From Alligator mississippiensis (taxonomy: Eukaryota > Chordata > Crocodylia > Alligatoridae), in NCBI RefSeq assembly GCF_030867095.1, contig NC_081826.1:43192001-43256000 (forward strand): a DNA stretch of 64,000 bases, read 5' to 3'. The translations under genes were made by a program, and so were the position numbers. This document shows, piece by piece, positions 22,620-33,825 of this stretch; positions within the stretch are counted from its first letter, which is position 1, and the number at the start of each line of letters is the position of its first letter. The notes beneath the pieces are model-generated. The model was not told the DNA's origin and did not search any database. It was given only the letters and a program-made list of their open reading frames with translations.

Positions 22620-22843
22620 CAGAGGTAAAGTTTGTCTCAGATAATCTATATTCATTGGCTTTAGCTTTTTTTTTTGCACCTATGAAAATTCTACCAGAGG
22701 AGAAGAAACTACTAAATACGTATATTGAGAGAAATCAGTCACAGAAGACAGTCAAAACAAATAGTAGTGAATAGAACAAATGGTTCCTTTTAGATTTCCT
22801 GTTAAATACCTGCGCATGAGGAGGTATGTTCATTATGCCTTAT
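22620..22843. repeat. right copy of ~225-bp direct repeat flanking the Gypsy element
   Basis: Partner of 16017-16242, same orientation. Its first seven bases (CAGAGGT) are shared with the LTR sequence at the junction. Confidence 0.85.
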
Positions 22844-23183
22844 TTACTACCACTAAATGTCAACAAGAATTAAAGCATTAACAGTAAGCTGTTTAATTTC
22901 TCAAAGTACAAAGTTGAAAACTTTTCATAATGCATCTCCTTCCCATTAGTTAATTAGAAAACCTTTATACAATTTTGTCAAAGGCAGAATTACTCATGTA
23001 TTATTTTGTATCGAAATCTAAAAATGTCACTAGTTCCTGTAACATATCTGAACTAAGGTACTAGACAATGTTAAAGCTTTACACATATTTGTTCCCCTAT
23101 TTGGCATATTTAAGCAACTTTTAAAGATCATAACAACATAATGGTGATAAATTATTCTCGTCTCACTATTAATGTAGAAAATG

Positions 23184-23217
<34 letters not shown>

Positions 23218-23458
23218 TCCCTTTACAACTTCAGTTTCTTTTCTAAATTTCAATTTTAAGAGGAGAACATGATTATACTGCTTTATGATAAGGTATTATT
23301 TCAATTAAAGTATTGTTTATATTAAAATAAGCTCCGTTTCTTGCTTCAGTCTATTCCAATGTACTTTGATGTCTATATGCCTATTAATATATATGGGACT
23401 TAGAAATGTAACTTATTTGAAACAGACAAAACTCTTGGGCTAGAGGCAATCTTTGATT
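22844..23458. other. A+T-rich stretch with (CA)n microsatellite
   Basis: No gene. A CA-dinucleotide run lies at about 23186-23214. Confidence 0.5.
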
Positions 23459-23918
23459 ACACCAACTAAAATAGTAGCAAAAAAAATTCTTTCTTTGCAA
23501 GCTTTTGGGTCCAAGTACTCTTCGTTGGCCAATTGGAATTCAAAGAGTATAAGAGTTCTCCCAGGTAAAAAAAAGAAACTTCATCTTGCACAGGGGAAGT
23601 AAAGGATGGTGCAGTTCCCCTGGGTTTCAAAGGACTTTTACCTCCCCTCACTCCTACCCTGGGGGTCTTTAAGATGGCTAGACAGACACCTTGCCGGGGT
23701 CGTCTGACCCCAGCATTCTTTCCTGCCTGTGGCAGGGGGTTGGACTTGATGATCTGCTCAGGTCCCTTCCGACCCTACTAACTATGATACTATGAAGTTT
23801 CTTTTCTACCTGGGAGAACTTTTACAATCTTTGAACTCTCCTCTGCCTGATGAATGCTGTTTGGATCCAACCGCTTGCAAAGAAAGAATATTTTGCTACT
23901 ATTTTAGTTGATCTAACA
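23459..23918. repeat. inverted repeat pair around a CR1 3' end
   Basis: The left arm (23459-23585; ACCAACTAAAATAGTAGCAA, then TTCTTTCTTTGCAAGC) returns reversed at 23797-23918 (GCTTGCAAAGAAAG, then TGCTACTATTTTAGTTG). The GCAAGCTTTTGGGT phrase also occurs at 56670-56690, so the arms belong to an interspersed family. Confidence 0.7.
23650..23796 (+). mobile_element. CR1 LINE 3' end
   Basis: CTACCCTGGGGGTCTTTAAG, GGGGTTGGACTTGATGATC, GGTCCCTTCCGACCC and an ACTATGATACTATGA tail. It lies in the loop of the inverted repeat. Confidence 0.85.
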
Positions 23919-26090
23919 ATTGGATGCTTGACCAAAGCCTGTAAGATTTTGGCCCTCAGACATTACTTACATGAGCAAGGCAAACCGAAGATTTGTTCAT
24001 TAACAAGTAAATATTATATATTAATAATCAACAATGCAAGTTATGACTAACTAGAAAAAACAAGCATTCACTAAACACTATACTTTTGTTTCCTAGGGAT
24101 AGAAGCTATGATAGTTGACATTACTAATTTAATTTATTTTAGAAGAAGTGAAAATATTTTTCCAGTGAATTAAATAGTTAAGAAAAGTATTAGATAATGT
24201 AGACACGGCATTTTAGCCATTACCTGGCTTGCTGTCACTATTTTAGTTCCATACTTTTCCTAGAAAATATGCACAATTGGGTTAAACTGGTAATTTATGA
24301 TTCTAAGTATCTTCTAAGAACTGGGCTGAGATTGCCAGTCTCATTTCTCTTGTCACTTGACTAAATCAGAACCTAGAAATAAGGGTACTGCATAAAAGCA
24401 CGATCTTATTTAGTAACTAGGTTACTATCTAAGCACTATGATATTTCAAGAGATTATTTTGCTATTTATTGACACCAAGAACTGTATTATGAATTGGATG
24501 TTAATTGTAGGAAGGAGGACGTGCACCAGCATAATGGCAACAATATACCACATAAATTCATTTATCTTTTTTTCTAAACTGGTGGAATCAATGATAGTAA
24601 ACAAAATGGCTGACATACATATAAGCTGCACCATTCAATGCAGCTGCGTACTCTAATTGGAAAAGGGTGTTAAGATGAATAGTTACAACCACAGAAAGCA
24701 GAAGGGACATTGCTTTAAAAAAATCTTCACAAAAATAAACATGAATTAAATAATTTTTTTGTTTAGTGAAATTTTTCAAGGCACATATTTCAACTGGACT
24801 GCACATCAACCACAAAACAAATTGGAATTGTTTAAAAGTTTTCCCCAGCCTCAGAACTATGAGTTTTAATCTTTCAATAGGATGGCTGTGCTACTCAAAA
24901 ACAAGTTAGGATGATGCATACAAATTAGCTGTGATTATGCCTAATATAAGCCTTCCTGGGAACACCAGGGAACTTATCTTCTCTGTGGGCAGTACAAAAC
25001 AAAATCGACCTTTATGTCATAGGCCGATTAGCAACTGGATTAAATATTCAAATCTATTATTCTCCTGTAAAAGATAATTTTTAGGTTTATTATTTTAAAA
25101 CGTTTTGCCTTCTAATTCAGTAACATATTTCAAGTTACAAGACTTGTCTTTTCTATTTAAGACTAATGACCCAATGTTGCTGTAACCATTTTTTTTTCCT
25201 AATATGAAAATGTTAAATATCCGCCTAATTTGGATTCTCCTAAAGCAGACAATTAGTAGCAATATTACTATTTAAACCATGACACTACTATAATAACTGT
25301 ATTGTCACAGTTCAAAGAAGATGCAACGTGTTTACTCAAACATATATAAAGGCCAATGTGCCACAAAACAAGATTTTTTTCCCCATAGATGTGTGGAATG
25401 ATCCTCAGTTATATTTTTCTACACACACATGTATTCACACCATGTACTACTCACTGATATGTATATAACCAAATATCAATCTCTCAATGCAATGACACAA
25501 CAGGCAGTTCATTTCAGGACAGTTAAAATACTGCATCTTGAATGGAATATAAGGCATGCAGTCATAGGCTATGTGACTTCAGGTACCAAAGAAATGCAAG
25601 TCACCCTGAACTTTGCTATGTGGAATGCCTTATTGCTATTATGAAATGATTTAATGAACAGGTCAGCTTATGCACTAGCTGAAAACAAAACACAGATATG
25701 ATAATTCTGAAGGTCAAATCAATACACCACAATTGCATATGGAGTGCTAGAGTTATTTCAATATATTAAATGCATCTACATTCACTCTAACACACACAGA
25801 CTATTGAAAAAAGCTCCCACATCCATGCAGCAGCTCATGTTAATGCATTCATTTACTGTAGTAACTGTAATCTGAAAATATGTTCAGTGCAGATTCAGGT
25901 ATGCATTTGTGCATAAACATACAAACAGCACATAATGTATGTGAACTTATATACGTATGTACACATATGCACCCCCCCCCACCTTTAAGTAATGTGTGTC
26001 TAAGCTATATCTCCTATGAGGCTATTTACTATACCCTGTAACTCAACTATGGTAAAAGCCAGTTATCCTAATGACCACACCCCTTATAAC
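23919..26090. other. A+T-rich non-coding stretch
   Basis: No exon or recognised repeat. Probably intergenic sequence downstream of DPY19L4. Confidence 0.3.
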
Positions 26091-28297
26091 TTTATTTTAT
26101 GAATCTATCTAAACCATTTTTTCAAATAAAATGGATAATTTAATACACTGAAGGTTTTAGGCATTAAAAATTAATATATTAAAAAGTGAAGATTTAACTA
26201 TAGGCACGATGACATTGTTTGCAACAATAACACCTCCTTTTTTTTTTTTTTTAACAGGCAGCTCCAGTTGCTTGATAATAGCTTGATTGTTTATGTGATA
26301 AACAAATCTATGTGCATAAAGCAAGTGGTAAACATACACATGTACCACATTCTTGCACTAGAAACTCACTTCAAAGAAAGTTAAAAAAATTGGATTTCTA
26401 TTTTTCTAGTAGACACAGAGACAATGATTTTGCAGTTCTTACAGAAGTGTTCTGATAAAATAACATCAGAAAATGCTGGTTTGTTGAGCCCCAAATGCGT
26501 CATTCATACCATTCTGGATGTTACCATTTTTTGCTGGGTTCTAGGCAGGGTTCCAATGGAATCCTGCCTCGATTTCTTATGGACTGCTCCCTGGAAGAGA
26601 GCAGATACTTCCAGGGTTCACAACTTTGAGACAGACCTGTAAGGCAGACTGTTCCGGGGCCAGGGTGCCTGCTTTCAGGATCTGATCTGGAGCCAATGTC
26701 TCTAGAAACATGGGCTTCCTAGCTGGAAGATTAGTTCTAGAGTAGAGGGCTTTCTGCCATTCCTTGAGGCTGCTCAGTGAATTTGACAATTGTATTGCTA
26801 AAAACAGAAACTGACAATATACATTTTTTCAGGGAGCTTCTAGTTCATGGGAAACTTTTTAAAAAAGTTTGTTATCTAATTCAGACTGAAGCCAAATTTC
26901 AAAATAAAAAATTCCCCTGAAATTGGAAACCCAGCTTTTTGCCTAACTATTCTTTGAAGCAAAGCCTCTATTCTCTTTTGCTGTGTTTTTTGTTCAGCAC
27001 TACAGTGTCAAGCCCTAAGGAAGAAGGAAACTGACATCCATTATCACCCAAGTACAGCTAGTAACAAAATAACCTGCATACACAGAAAAAATTATTACAA
27101 AACCTCATTAGAGGCATATAGAGCAGGAATAGCTAGAAGAAAGCAGAAAGCTTTGCAAAGTTAAAAAAATAGTTCAGTTTTAATTACAACCATATATTCG
27201 AAAAGACACAGTGGCAGAGTGGTTAAGGCATCTCACTACAGTTACTGAGGCACAAGTTTGAGGCTTGCTGCAGTAGGCTGCTGCTATAACTGGGTACCTC
27301 AGACTGGGAGGTCAGAGGCAGTCAGATCTGCATGCCTGCCATATCAGTCTTGTGCACTGCTGGCTATGGAAGCTCATGTGCCTTAACCATGCTAGCCTGA
27401 TTGGTCTTCTAAAGTCCAAAGGACTTCGAATGAATATACTTTTAAAATACCTAGGTATCAGATATTTTAAAATGATCTTTAACCATGATGGGGAATTAAA
27501 AATAAGACGTGGCAATATTTTAAACAGAATTAGCTATCTACTAAATTGCATAAAATGAGTTTGTAAACACATTGACATGCATACAGTATCTAATATGGAC
27601 AAATCCCAAAGACTCAAGCTCCAGATAGACATCTGTGTCCACACACTGAAGTCAGTGTAGCTCCACGTGAATGGACACCTATGCCCAAATCTATAAGAAT
27701 TTTGCTCAAGTAAGACCAGTGTTTCTTTTTTATGCAAATACTGTACCTACACACACAAAATGTGAACATGTGCAAGATGAACACAACAACATATATGGAA
27801 GGACATCAATGGGAGCAGAAAATGAGTGGATTCTAGTGGACTCTCACAAACATTTTGATTATATCAAATGCTAAGAAAACAACACAGTATAATAGTAAAT
27901 TTATCACTTCCTTAATGTTTGAACAGTTTTTTTTTACGTTTACCAAAGTAGGTTCACGTTAAGATATTTCTAATTATCTGCTGTAGCATTTTAGTTCTGG
28001 AACATTCATATGAATGACTTTTCATTAGTTTAAAAACAGGGAAAAACTGGGAAGACAAATATAAGAACATGGAAGACTGTCACACTTTGTCAAGACCACA
28101 AAACTGACAAGTTCTCACATTTCCTTTAAGATGGGGCTTGTACTTGTTGAGCTGTAGTCCGCAGAATTCCCGTTTGGTAAACTAACACAGTGAGCACACT
28201 CCCATTCCTATCTACAAAAAATGTTTTGTACAAGAGGAACACCTCTTATTTGAATTCCATACAGAGTCAATCTTTGAAAAGAAGTCTCCATGACTTT
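26091..28297 (-). other. DPY19L4: possible 3' UTR of DPY19L4
   Basis: The sequence downstream of the stop codon is A+T-rich. The first canonical AATAAA on the minus strand that I found is at 26091-26096, giving a ~2.2-kb UTR. A tRNA-like fragment at 27.2 kb lies inside. The true cleavage site is unknown. Confidence 0.25.
27205..27285 (+). repeat. degenerate tRNA-like sequence / SINE head
   Basis: A-box-like TGGCAGAGTGG (27212-27222) and B-box-like GTTTGAGGC (27256-27264), 44 bp apart as in tRNAs. The stems are not intact, so it is a pseudogene or SINE remnant, of Ser/Leu type by its A box. Confidence 0.4.
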
Positions 28298-28462
28298 TCA
28301 CGACTGAAAGGATATCACAGTGTTGATCCTATATACAAAGTAGGATCTGTTCCAATATACACGAGTAAAATAATTCACATATGGAGAATGATTCATTTTG
28401 ATCTCATGACAAAATCGTCCATACTTTGAGTAGGTATAACTCTCGTTTTCATCACAAACCAT
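28298..28462 (-). CDS. DPY19L4: DPY19L4 last coding exon
   Basis: Acceptor TTTTGACAG before ATGGTT. 54 codons and TGA at 28300-28298. The translation has [29 protein letters not shown] and the C-terminus NTVISFQS, which I recognise as the end of DPY19L4. DPY19 proteins are multi-pass ER membrane proteins related to the worm C-mannosyltransferase DPY-19. DPY19L1 and L3 attach mannose to tryptophan in thrombospondin repeats; the activity of L4 is less clear. This segment belongs to the luminal C-terminal domain. The exon begins in phase 0, matching the previous exon. Confidence 0.95.
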   Translation of the reverse strand: MVCDENESYTYSKYGRFCHEIKMNHSPYVNYFTRVYWNRSYFVYRINTVISFQS

Positions 28463-31400
28463 CTGTCAAAAGGAGAAATAAGTTAAATAGGTTTAATTTG
28501 TTGAGAGAAATCTAAATCTCAGAGAACATGACTGATCTTTCATTTCTGCATTATACAATCCCAATAGAGATAATAATAATGAACGTAACTGGCTGATTTT
28601 TGGGGGAAAACAACTAAAGGGAACTAAAGGGAAGCTAAACCTCAAACAAGCTGAAGTTTAACAGACCACAGAAAAAAAATCAGATTTTTTGATTTTCCAT
28701 CCTTTTCCACTCTGAGTCTACTATAAATAAATAATCACTTATCAGTAAAGCAAAGTTGGTAAAAACACTAAATGGCACTACTCCTTTTGCAGTGTTTCAA
28801 TGTAGCTGAAATTTGCACGGTAGAACAGGTTCCTTACACTGAAGAGTTTTACAGTCAAAATGAAAGAAAAAAATGAAGAGATAAATATCAGATAACAGTC
28901 CAGGAAAGAGAAGATATAGAAATGCTATGAAAGAAGCTGAAAAATAAATGGGTTTTAAGAAAACATTTGAAGCAACGATGTTGAAACAGATTAAAAGAGG
29001 AAAGCTGTTACAAACAGAAGGCAAAGGTCTGTAAGCTGAAAGTGAAAGGACAAAAGTAGGTAGGGTTCAGAGTAAAACAGAAGTAAAGGTAAAGACAGAT
29101 CAGAGCAGTAGGATTGAAAGCAGTTGTTTCAGGAAGGGAGGAAAAAGTAAAATTTAATCACAGCAAGAAATAAACTAAGACAGTCAGTGGTCAAGTAGTG
29201 AAGAACAGGCGTTGTGGGACTTTGTGATATTAAAGAGGAAAAGCTAACAGGAGTTAGCCAGGAACAAGACTATGACAGAGTGGAAGAACAAGAATTTTTA
29301 AAGTAACATTTCAGTGCAAGACAGGGAAGACAATGAAATTATCAATGGTAAATGAAGAGAAAAAACAGAAAGAAGAAACATTCAGCTTTGGGAAGATGGA
29401 ATTTGAAATGTTTGAGTCATTTGTACCAAAGGTTTCACATAGGATCTAGCCTACATCATGCAAGAACACAAAATGAGAGGACTCCAACTTGCTTTTGATA
29501 TTTCCTTTTCACTTTTCATTTGCATATAAGCAAGTACACTGCTTTGCTGCTTCATGTAAAAAATGAGTCACATTTGCCATGCAACTGTATTTTTAGAGTT
29601 TTTTAAGCTGCAAATTAACCTAAAGCATTTTGTTTTCTTTCAGGTGGGTAGAATGCTGCCCCAAAACCTTAATTCTGGATGCAGGCAACCTTTAACTAAT
29701 CTTGCCTTAGAAACCTGGTAATTGTTATCACTCTAAGACAGTCACTTTGGAAAATGACTTTACCTTCTCTAATGCTGCTTTAGGAAGGTGCTTTGAAGCG
29801 ATCAAAAGGTTCATTGAAATTAAAATTGCCCCAGATACAGCAGAGTAACTGAGTTCCAGTCTCACCCCACTGCCCCAGAAAAAACACAGGATGATATAGA
29901 CAGACTGTCAGAAAACCTGGGAAGGGCAGATGTAACTAAAAGTTATGTTCCTGTGAGAGTAAAGGACAATTCCTTACAGACAGTTGTCTTTTACAACATT
30001 ATAATCATTCACTTCATATGATAAAATAAACAATGCAATGTTTACATTTCAGGCTCTTTCGTTTAGTCCTGCATACCTGAGAAGTGGTGTTTATAAAATA
30101 TCTGATGTAAATGAAGAACAGTTTGCCTCTTTCCAAACAATGAAATACAAGATTATAAAGAGCTCTCTCTATATTTTCTCTATTTGAAAAAAAATGGAAG
30201 CACCCAAACCAAAAATGAAGAGTGTGGCAGAAGGTCATCATTGTGTCTGTCCAAAGACATACCTGCAAATAGATTCTCAGTTTTCTTGGCTAATGAAAGC
30301 CAACAAAGGAAGAGTGAGCCACCACTGCCTGAAACCACAAATGTGTCCTTTGATAAAAAGCAATCTGCAAATCACGCTGATGAATGCTATATTCTGCTGG
30401 TTCTCAAGGAACTAAATATATGATGCAGAAAATCTTTTTTAAATACCACCCTGTGGTAGCACCACATAGTACTAGGAATATTCTGGACTGCCTTACAAAG
30501 TTTCAGCCTAGAGAATGATCCCTATAGCTGTGGGTAGAGACTAAAACTAAATATTTCATCCTTTTGGGATCTTGTCAATATTTCAAACTTTTTGCAGCAA
30601 AAATCAATCACGTGGTAGTTCTGACTTATTTAAAAGACTTATCGGGAGAATACAGGACAGCAGCATGATTGAGACAATCTTTCCTCCAAGAATACTTTAG
30701 CATTATAATAGACAGCTGCTCTCTCCCTGAGAGTTCTCATATGCAGATGTGTATAAGACCAACTGTGTGCATCTGTCTTCTCTTAAATCATTAAAAGAAA
30801 TCACTTGGATTGGTGCCACCCAAACCACTGGCAACCCTTTATGGGAGGTAAAACTGAGCTTCCTACATTCTTCTCACTAGATTTAATTGACAGTCACAAT
30901 TAGCATCACAATGTGGTTTGGTTAAACTGAAACCTACAATACTGAAATAATGTTTGAGGAACAATGTTTCAAACTATCAAAGTTACTAGCTTCTCCCTCT
31001 GTTCAAAGTAACATGAAATTTCAGAGTCTTATTGCACTTGAACTACCTGGGTGTCCAGGATTAGACAAAACAGGTAGGGAGTGCTTTCAGCCACCTGTAA
31101 CTTGCCAGTGAACTATGGCTTTTCTCTCCAAGATAGTCACAGTGATGTGTACCTAAAAGTTACCTTCTGAATCAAAGCCTGACCCTTTTTCAAAGCAAAT
31201 CATACAACTCACTTCAGCAGGACTTTTTGCTGTGGCTGATGTTGTGAAGCATCAGTTCCCTCTGATCCCCTGTCACCAAAAATAACCAAAAGAAAATGTA
31301 CACTATCAGCAGAGCAAGCAAGAGTTAGTTAACTAGGAATAGTTAAGAAAGAGAAATGAGCATGGAAGAGACTAGACATATTTTAATAACTGCTTTACTC

Positions 31401-31523
31401 CTCAGTGTTTACAGGTGATATCTGTAGGCTTATCTAATTAAAATGTTTTAAACTAACATGTTCTAATCATTATGTCAATGATTCATTCCCTCATACATTT
31501 AACTTTGTCCAAGTGCTACTTAC
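28463..31523. other. DPY19L4 intron (before last exon)
   Basis: No gene or clear repeat. 28855-29410 is strongly purine-biased on the plus strand, so pyrimidine-rich in the transcript. Confidence 0.5.
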
Positions 31524-31682
31524 ATGACCATTAGCAATATCCAGTAAGTCTTTAATTCTACATCCTCTCACAGGTCCCACCTCATTGCAAATTGAATCTT
31601 CTATAATCAGGTAAGATGCTTTGTAAGATGTGAGTATCTTGTAAATATCCTCTGCAGACCTCTTTGAATAGATCTGATAAAT
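31524..31682 (-). CDS. DPY19L4: DPY19L4 coding exon (second last)
   Basis: Acceptor AATCTACAG, donor CAT|GTAAGT, 159 bp, both borders phase 0. The 53 residues begin [20 protein letters not shown] and include [27 protein letters not shown]. The pattern EDxxC...[15 protein letters not shown] is a hallmark of the DPY19L3/L4 group. The cysteines may form a luminal disulfide (inference). Confidence 0.96.
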
Positions 31683-32499
31683 CTGTAGATTAGCAAGATA
31701 TTTAATGCAATTTAAAAGCAATGGAAAGTTAAATGCATATTAAAATGTATGCTAAAATTTGCTATTTTTTAAATCTGGAACAATTAATTCTGTGCAAGTC
31801 AAATTAAATAAGGATATTATCTTCAAAAGATCTGCATATATTTTACTCATTAGAACACTTCTAAAAAATTCAAAAAGTAAAAAAAGTTTTTATTAGTGAA
31901 CTGGAGTTCTGGAGGCCAGTCATCAGGATTAAGTTCTCTGATACACAAGGTATTGGACATATCTAATTTTAGCAATAGCGGTTATAATCATCTACTATTT
32001 CAGGACTTTGATCTTCATGCTTTAGATTACTTCTTGAGAACCAGGCATGAAATAATTTTACAAAATGAGCCTGTCTCTGGTTCAGTGCCATTCATCCCTC
32101 ATTTAATCACACAAACTCCAATCCATAATGAAACACAGGTTTCCTGCTTTGTTCTTATGACTCTGGACAAGCCCAAGCTTCGCAGCAGGTAAGACCACTG
32201 ACAGTTACTGGAGAGTACTGTAAACTCTGCTATAGTTGCAAAGTTATAGTCTGATAAACCCAGTGAAATTGGTGTCAGAAAAGGATGTCAAAACCAGGCT
32301 CTTTTTTGGACTAGCAAGAAATTATCTGCACTTTACTGTCTGCCTCCCCACCCCACCCAAATAAAAAAATTGCCCTTGAGAAATAAATCAATCCAAATAT
32401 GAGAAAATATGAAACACTCTGGACGGTTGTGTTTCCCAAGTCCGCTAATTGGTTATTAGAGACTTTTGTCTTTTGTATCTGCAGCACTAAAATATGGGG
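31683..32499. other. DPY19L4 intron, unremarkable part
   Basis: No repeat or gene recognised. A plus-strand frame at 31896-32192 has no coding features. Confidence 0.3.
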
Positions 32500-32760
32500 T
32501 TACCACATTTACTCAAATAAAAGATGACATCCCCTCCCCACAATCAGCATGGGGGAAAAAAGCCCCTCATCTTACATCTGCATACAAGGAAACCGCATTA
32601 AATATATTGCCTATCTTTGAACTGCTGCTAAAGCAGCACATTCTCAGTAATGGAAAGCAACTCTGAAGTTGATTAAATGCAGCCAACACTGAGCATGACT
32701 AAACTACATGACCCATATGTGGCAAACATGCTGATGGGAACCGTTTTTTTTTTAGGTGGC
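32500..32760. repeat. left end of 'ACTCAAATAAAAGATGAC' repeat
   Basis: TACCACATTTACTCAAATAA is the start of a repeat whose mirrored end appears at 37799-37855 (CTATTCGAGTAAATACAG). Related starts are at 41297 and 62994. It is a MITE-like family I cannot name. Confidence 0.45.
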
Positions 32761-32779
32761 ATCCTATGTGCAAGCCCCG

Positions 32780-33060
32780 GGCCCAGAAGCCTTGAAGTTC
32801 AGATGCCTCTTACTCTTGCTTGCTCACAGCCAAAAGGCCAAAGAGCAGCTAGGGGAAAAGTGTGAAAGCAGTCCCCCATTTTCACAAAATTGATGGGAAC
32901 CTTTTTTGGCCTTTAAAGAAAACAAACAAAAAATACAACAACCAAAAAAAACCTGGCAGGTGGTTCCCTCCATAAGAAACTGCCACCAGACCCATCCTTT
33001 CCCTTGCTGCCAAAAATGCTTGATCTTAGCTAAAAGGTCGAGATGCTGATGGGCACCTAC
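32780..33060 (-). repeat. U2-snRNA-like SINE remnants
   Basis: On the minus strand 33018-33048 reads CTCGACCTTTTAGCTAAGAT and its flanks, matching the first ~34 nt of U2 snRNA at 25 of 31 positions. A shorter copy (GGCCTTTTGGCT) is at 32830-32841. snRNA-headed SINEs (SINEU) are known from crocodilians. No complete U2 gene is present. Confidence 0.55.
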
Positions 33061-33257
33061 TGCATTTTTTAAAAATGTCATGCCTCAGGCCAAATTATCC
33101 AAATCAATTCCGAATTCTATCAACTGAGCAGAGCTCATTTTTTCAAGCCTGTGTGATGCTACCACCGGCAAGTATCCTCCCTCCCGGAGTCTTCAACTTG
33201 GAGCTTGAGATACTCCCAAATCCATTGAAGTCATCCTGTATGGCAGGAATTCAGATG

Positions 33258-33824
33258 CCTCTGAGTCTCACTTGCCATTAGCCGGAAGGCCAAAGGAGTG
33301 AGCTAGGGAGAAATCTCCAATCTCCATAAAAATAAAGCGCGTAGCCGAGATCCTCCCACTGGGAGGCTATAGTAGCTTCTCACAGAATCATAGGGAGCGT
33401 CCAAATGAGCAAGGTCGTGTGGTATGTGGCGCTGCAAACACATCTGCAGTGCCACATACCACACAGTCCGGTGTTCTCTGCGCTACCTGAGCATGCTCTG
33501 CTCTTTTTTTCCTGCAGGTTTTTCTTCTGCAGTGTTCTGCAGGATATCCAGGGGTCAAAAAACTGCAGGGAAAAATACAGAGCAGCACATGCTCGGGCAA
33601 TGTGGAGAACACCAGACTGTGTGTATGCGGCACTGCAGATGTGTTTGCAGCACCACATACCACACGACCTCCCTCATCTGAATGCGCCCTATGATTTTGT
33701 GCGAGTCTACTATAGCCTCCCAATGGGAGGATCTCAGCTACACACTTTATTTTTATGGAGATTGGGGATTTCTCCCTAGCTCACTCCTTTGGCCTTTTGG
33801 CTAAGGGCGAGTGAGACTCAGAGG
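33258..33824. repeat. 567-bp imperfect palindrome (foldback element)
   Basis: The left arm starting CCTCTGAGTCTCACTTGCC at 33258 is the reverse complement, with mismatches, of the right arm ending at 33824. Matching blocks continue inward: TCCCACTGGGAGGCTATAGT / ACTATAGCCTCCCAATGGGA, and GTGGTATGTGGCGCTGC / GCAGCACCACATACCAC. The centre is at the GGATATCC of 33541, halfway between the tips. U2-like GGCCTTTTGGCTAAG lies near the right tip (33791-33805), with a degraded copy in the left arm. It resembles a MITE with inverted repeats spanning nearly its whole length. Confidence 0.8.
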
Positions 33825-33825
33825 T

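Larger units (their letters stand above)
16259..22626 (-). mobile_element. Ty3/Gypsy retrotransposon of Gmr1-like organisation
   Basis: In minus-strand order: 5' LTR, tRNA-Leu-like primer site, gag with SCAN-like capsid, protease, integrase, reverse transcriptase, RNase H, polypurine tract, partial 3' LTR. Integrase before RT/RNase H is the copia-like order known among Ty3/Gypsy elements from the Gmr1 clade. Integrase and the start of the RT region share one 527-codon frame, so the order is real and not an assembly join. Frame breaks in gag, protease, RT and RNase H show it is inactive. The outer ends of both LTRs are missing and the flanks are duplicated over ~225 bp. Confidence 0.9.
21619..22626 (-). 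repeat. 5' LTR, lacking its outermost ~17 bp
   Basis: It runs on the minus strand from the junction CAGAGGT to ...GCCACA at 21619. It contains a TATA box (22318-22325, minus) and an AATAAA signal (21994-21999, minus), giving a U3-R-U5 order. The first bases of U3 present in the 3' LTR are missing at the right junction. Confidence 0.8.

Noticed and set aside
27205-27285. Functional tRNA gene
   Set aside because: A and B boxes are recognisable but the anticodon and acceptor stems do not pair.
30184-30423. Two overlapping plus-strand frames in a DPY19L4 intron
   Set aside because: No domain, start context or splice logic; chance open frames.
33018-33048. Functional U2 snRNA gene
   Set aside because: Only the first ~34 nt match, with 6 mismatches. 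No Sm site, no U2 body and no snRNA promoter.
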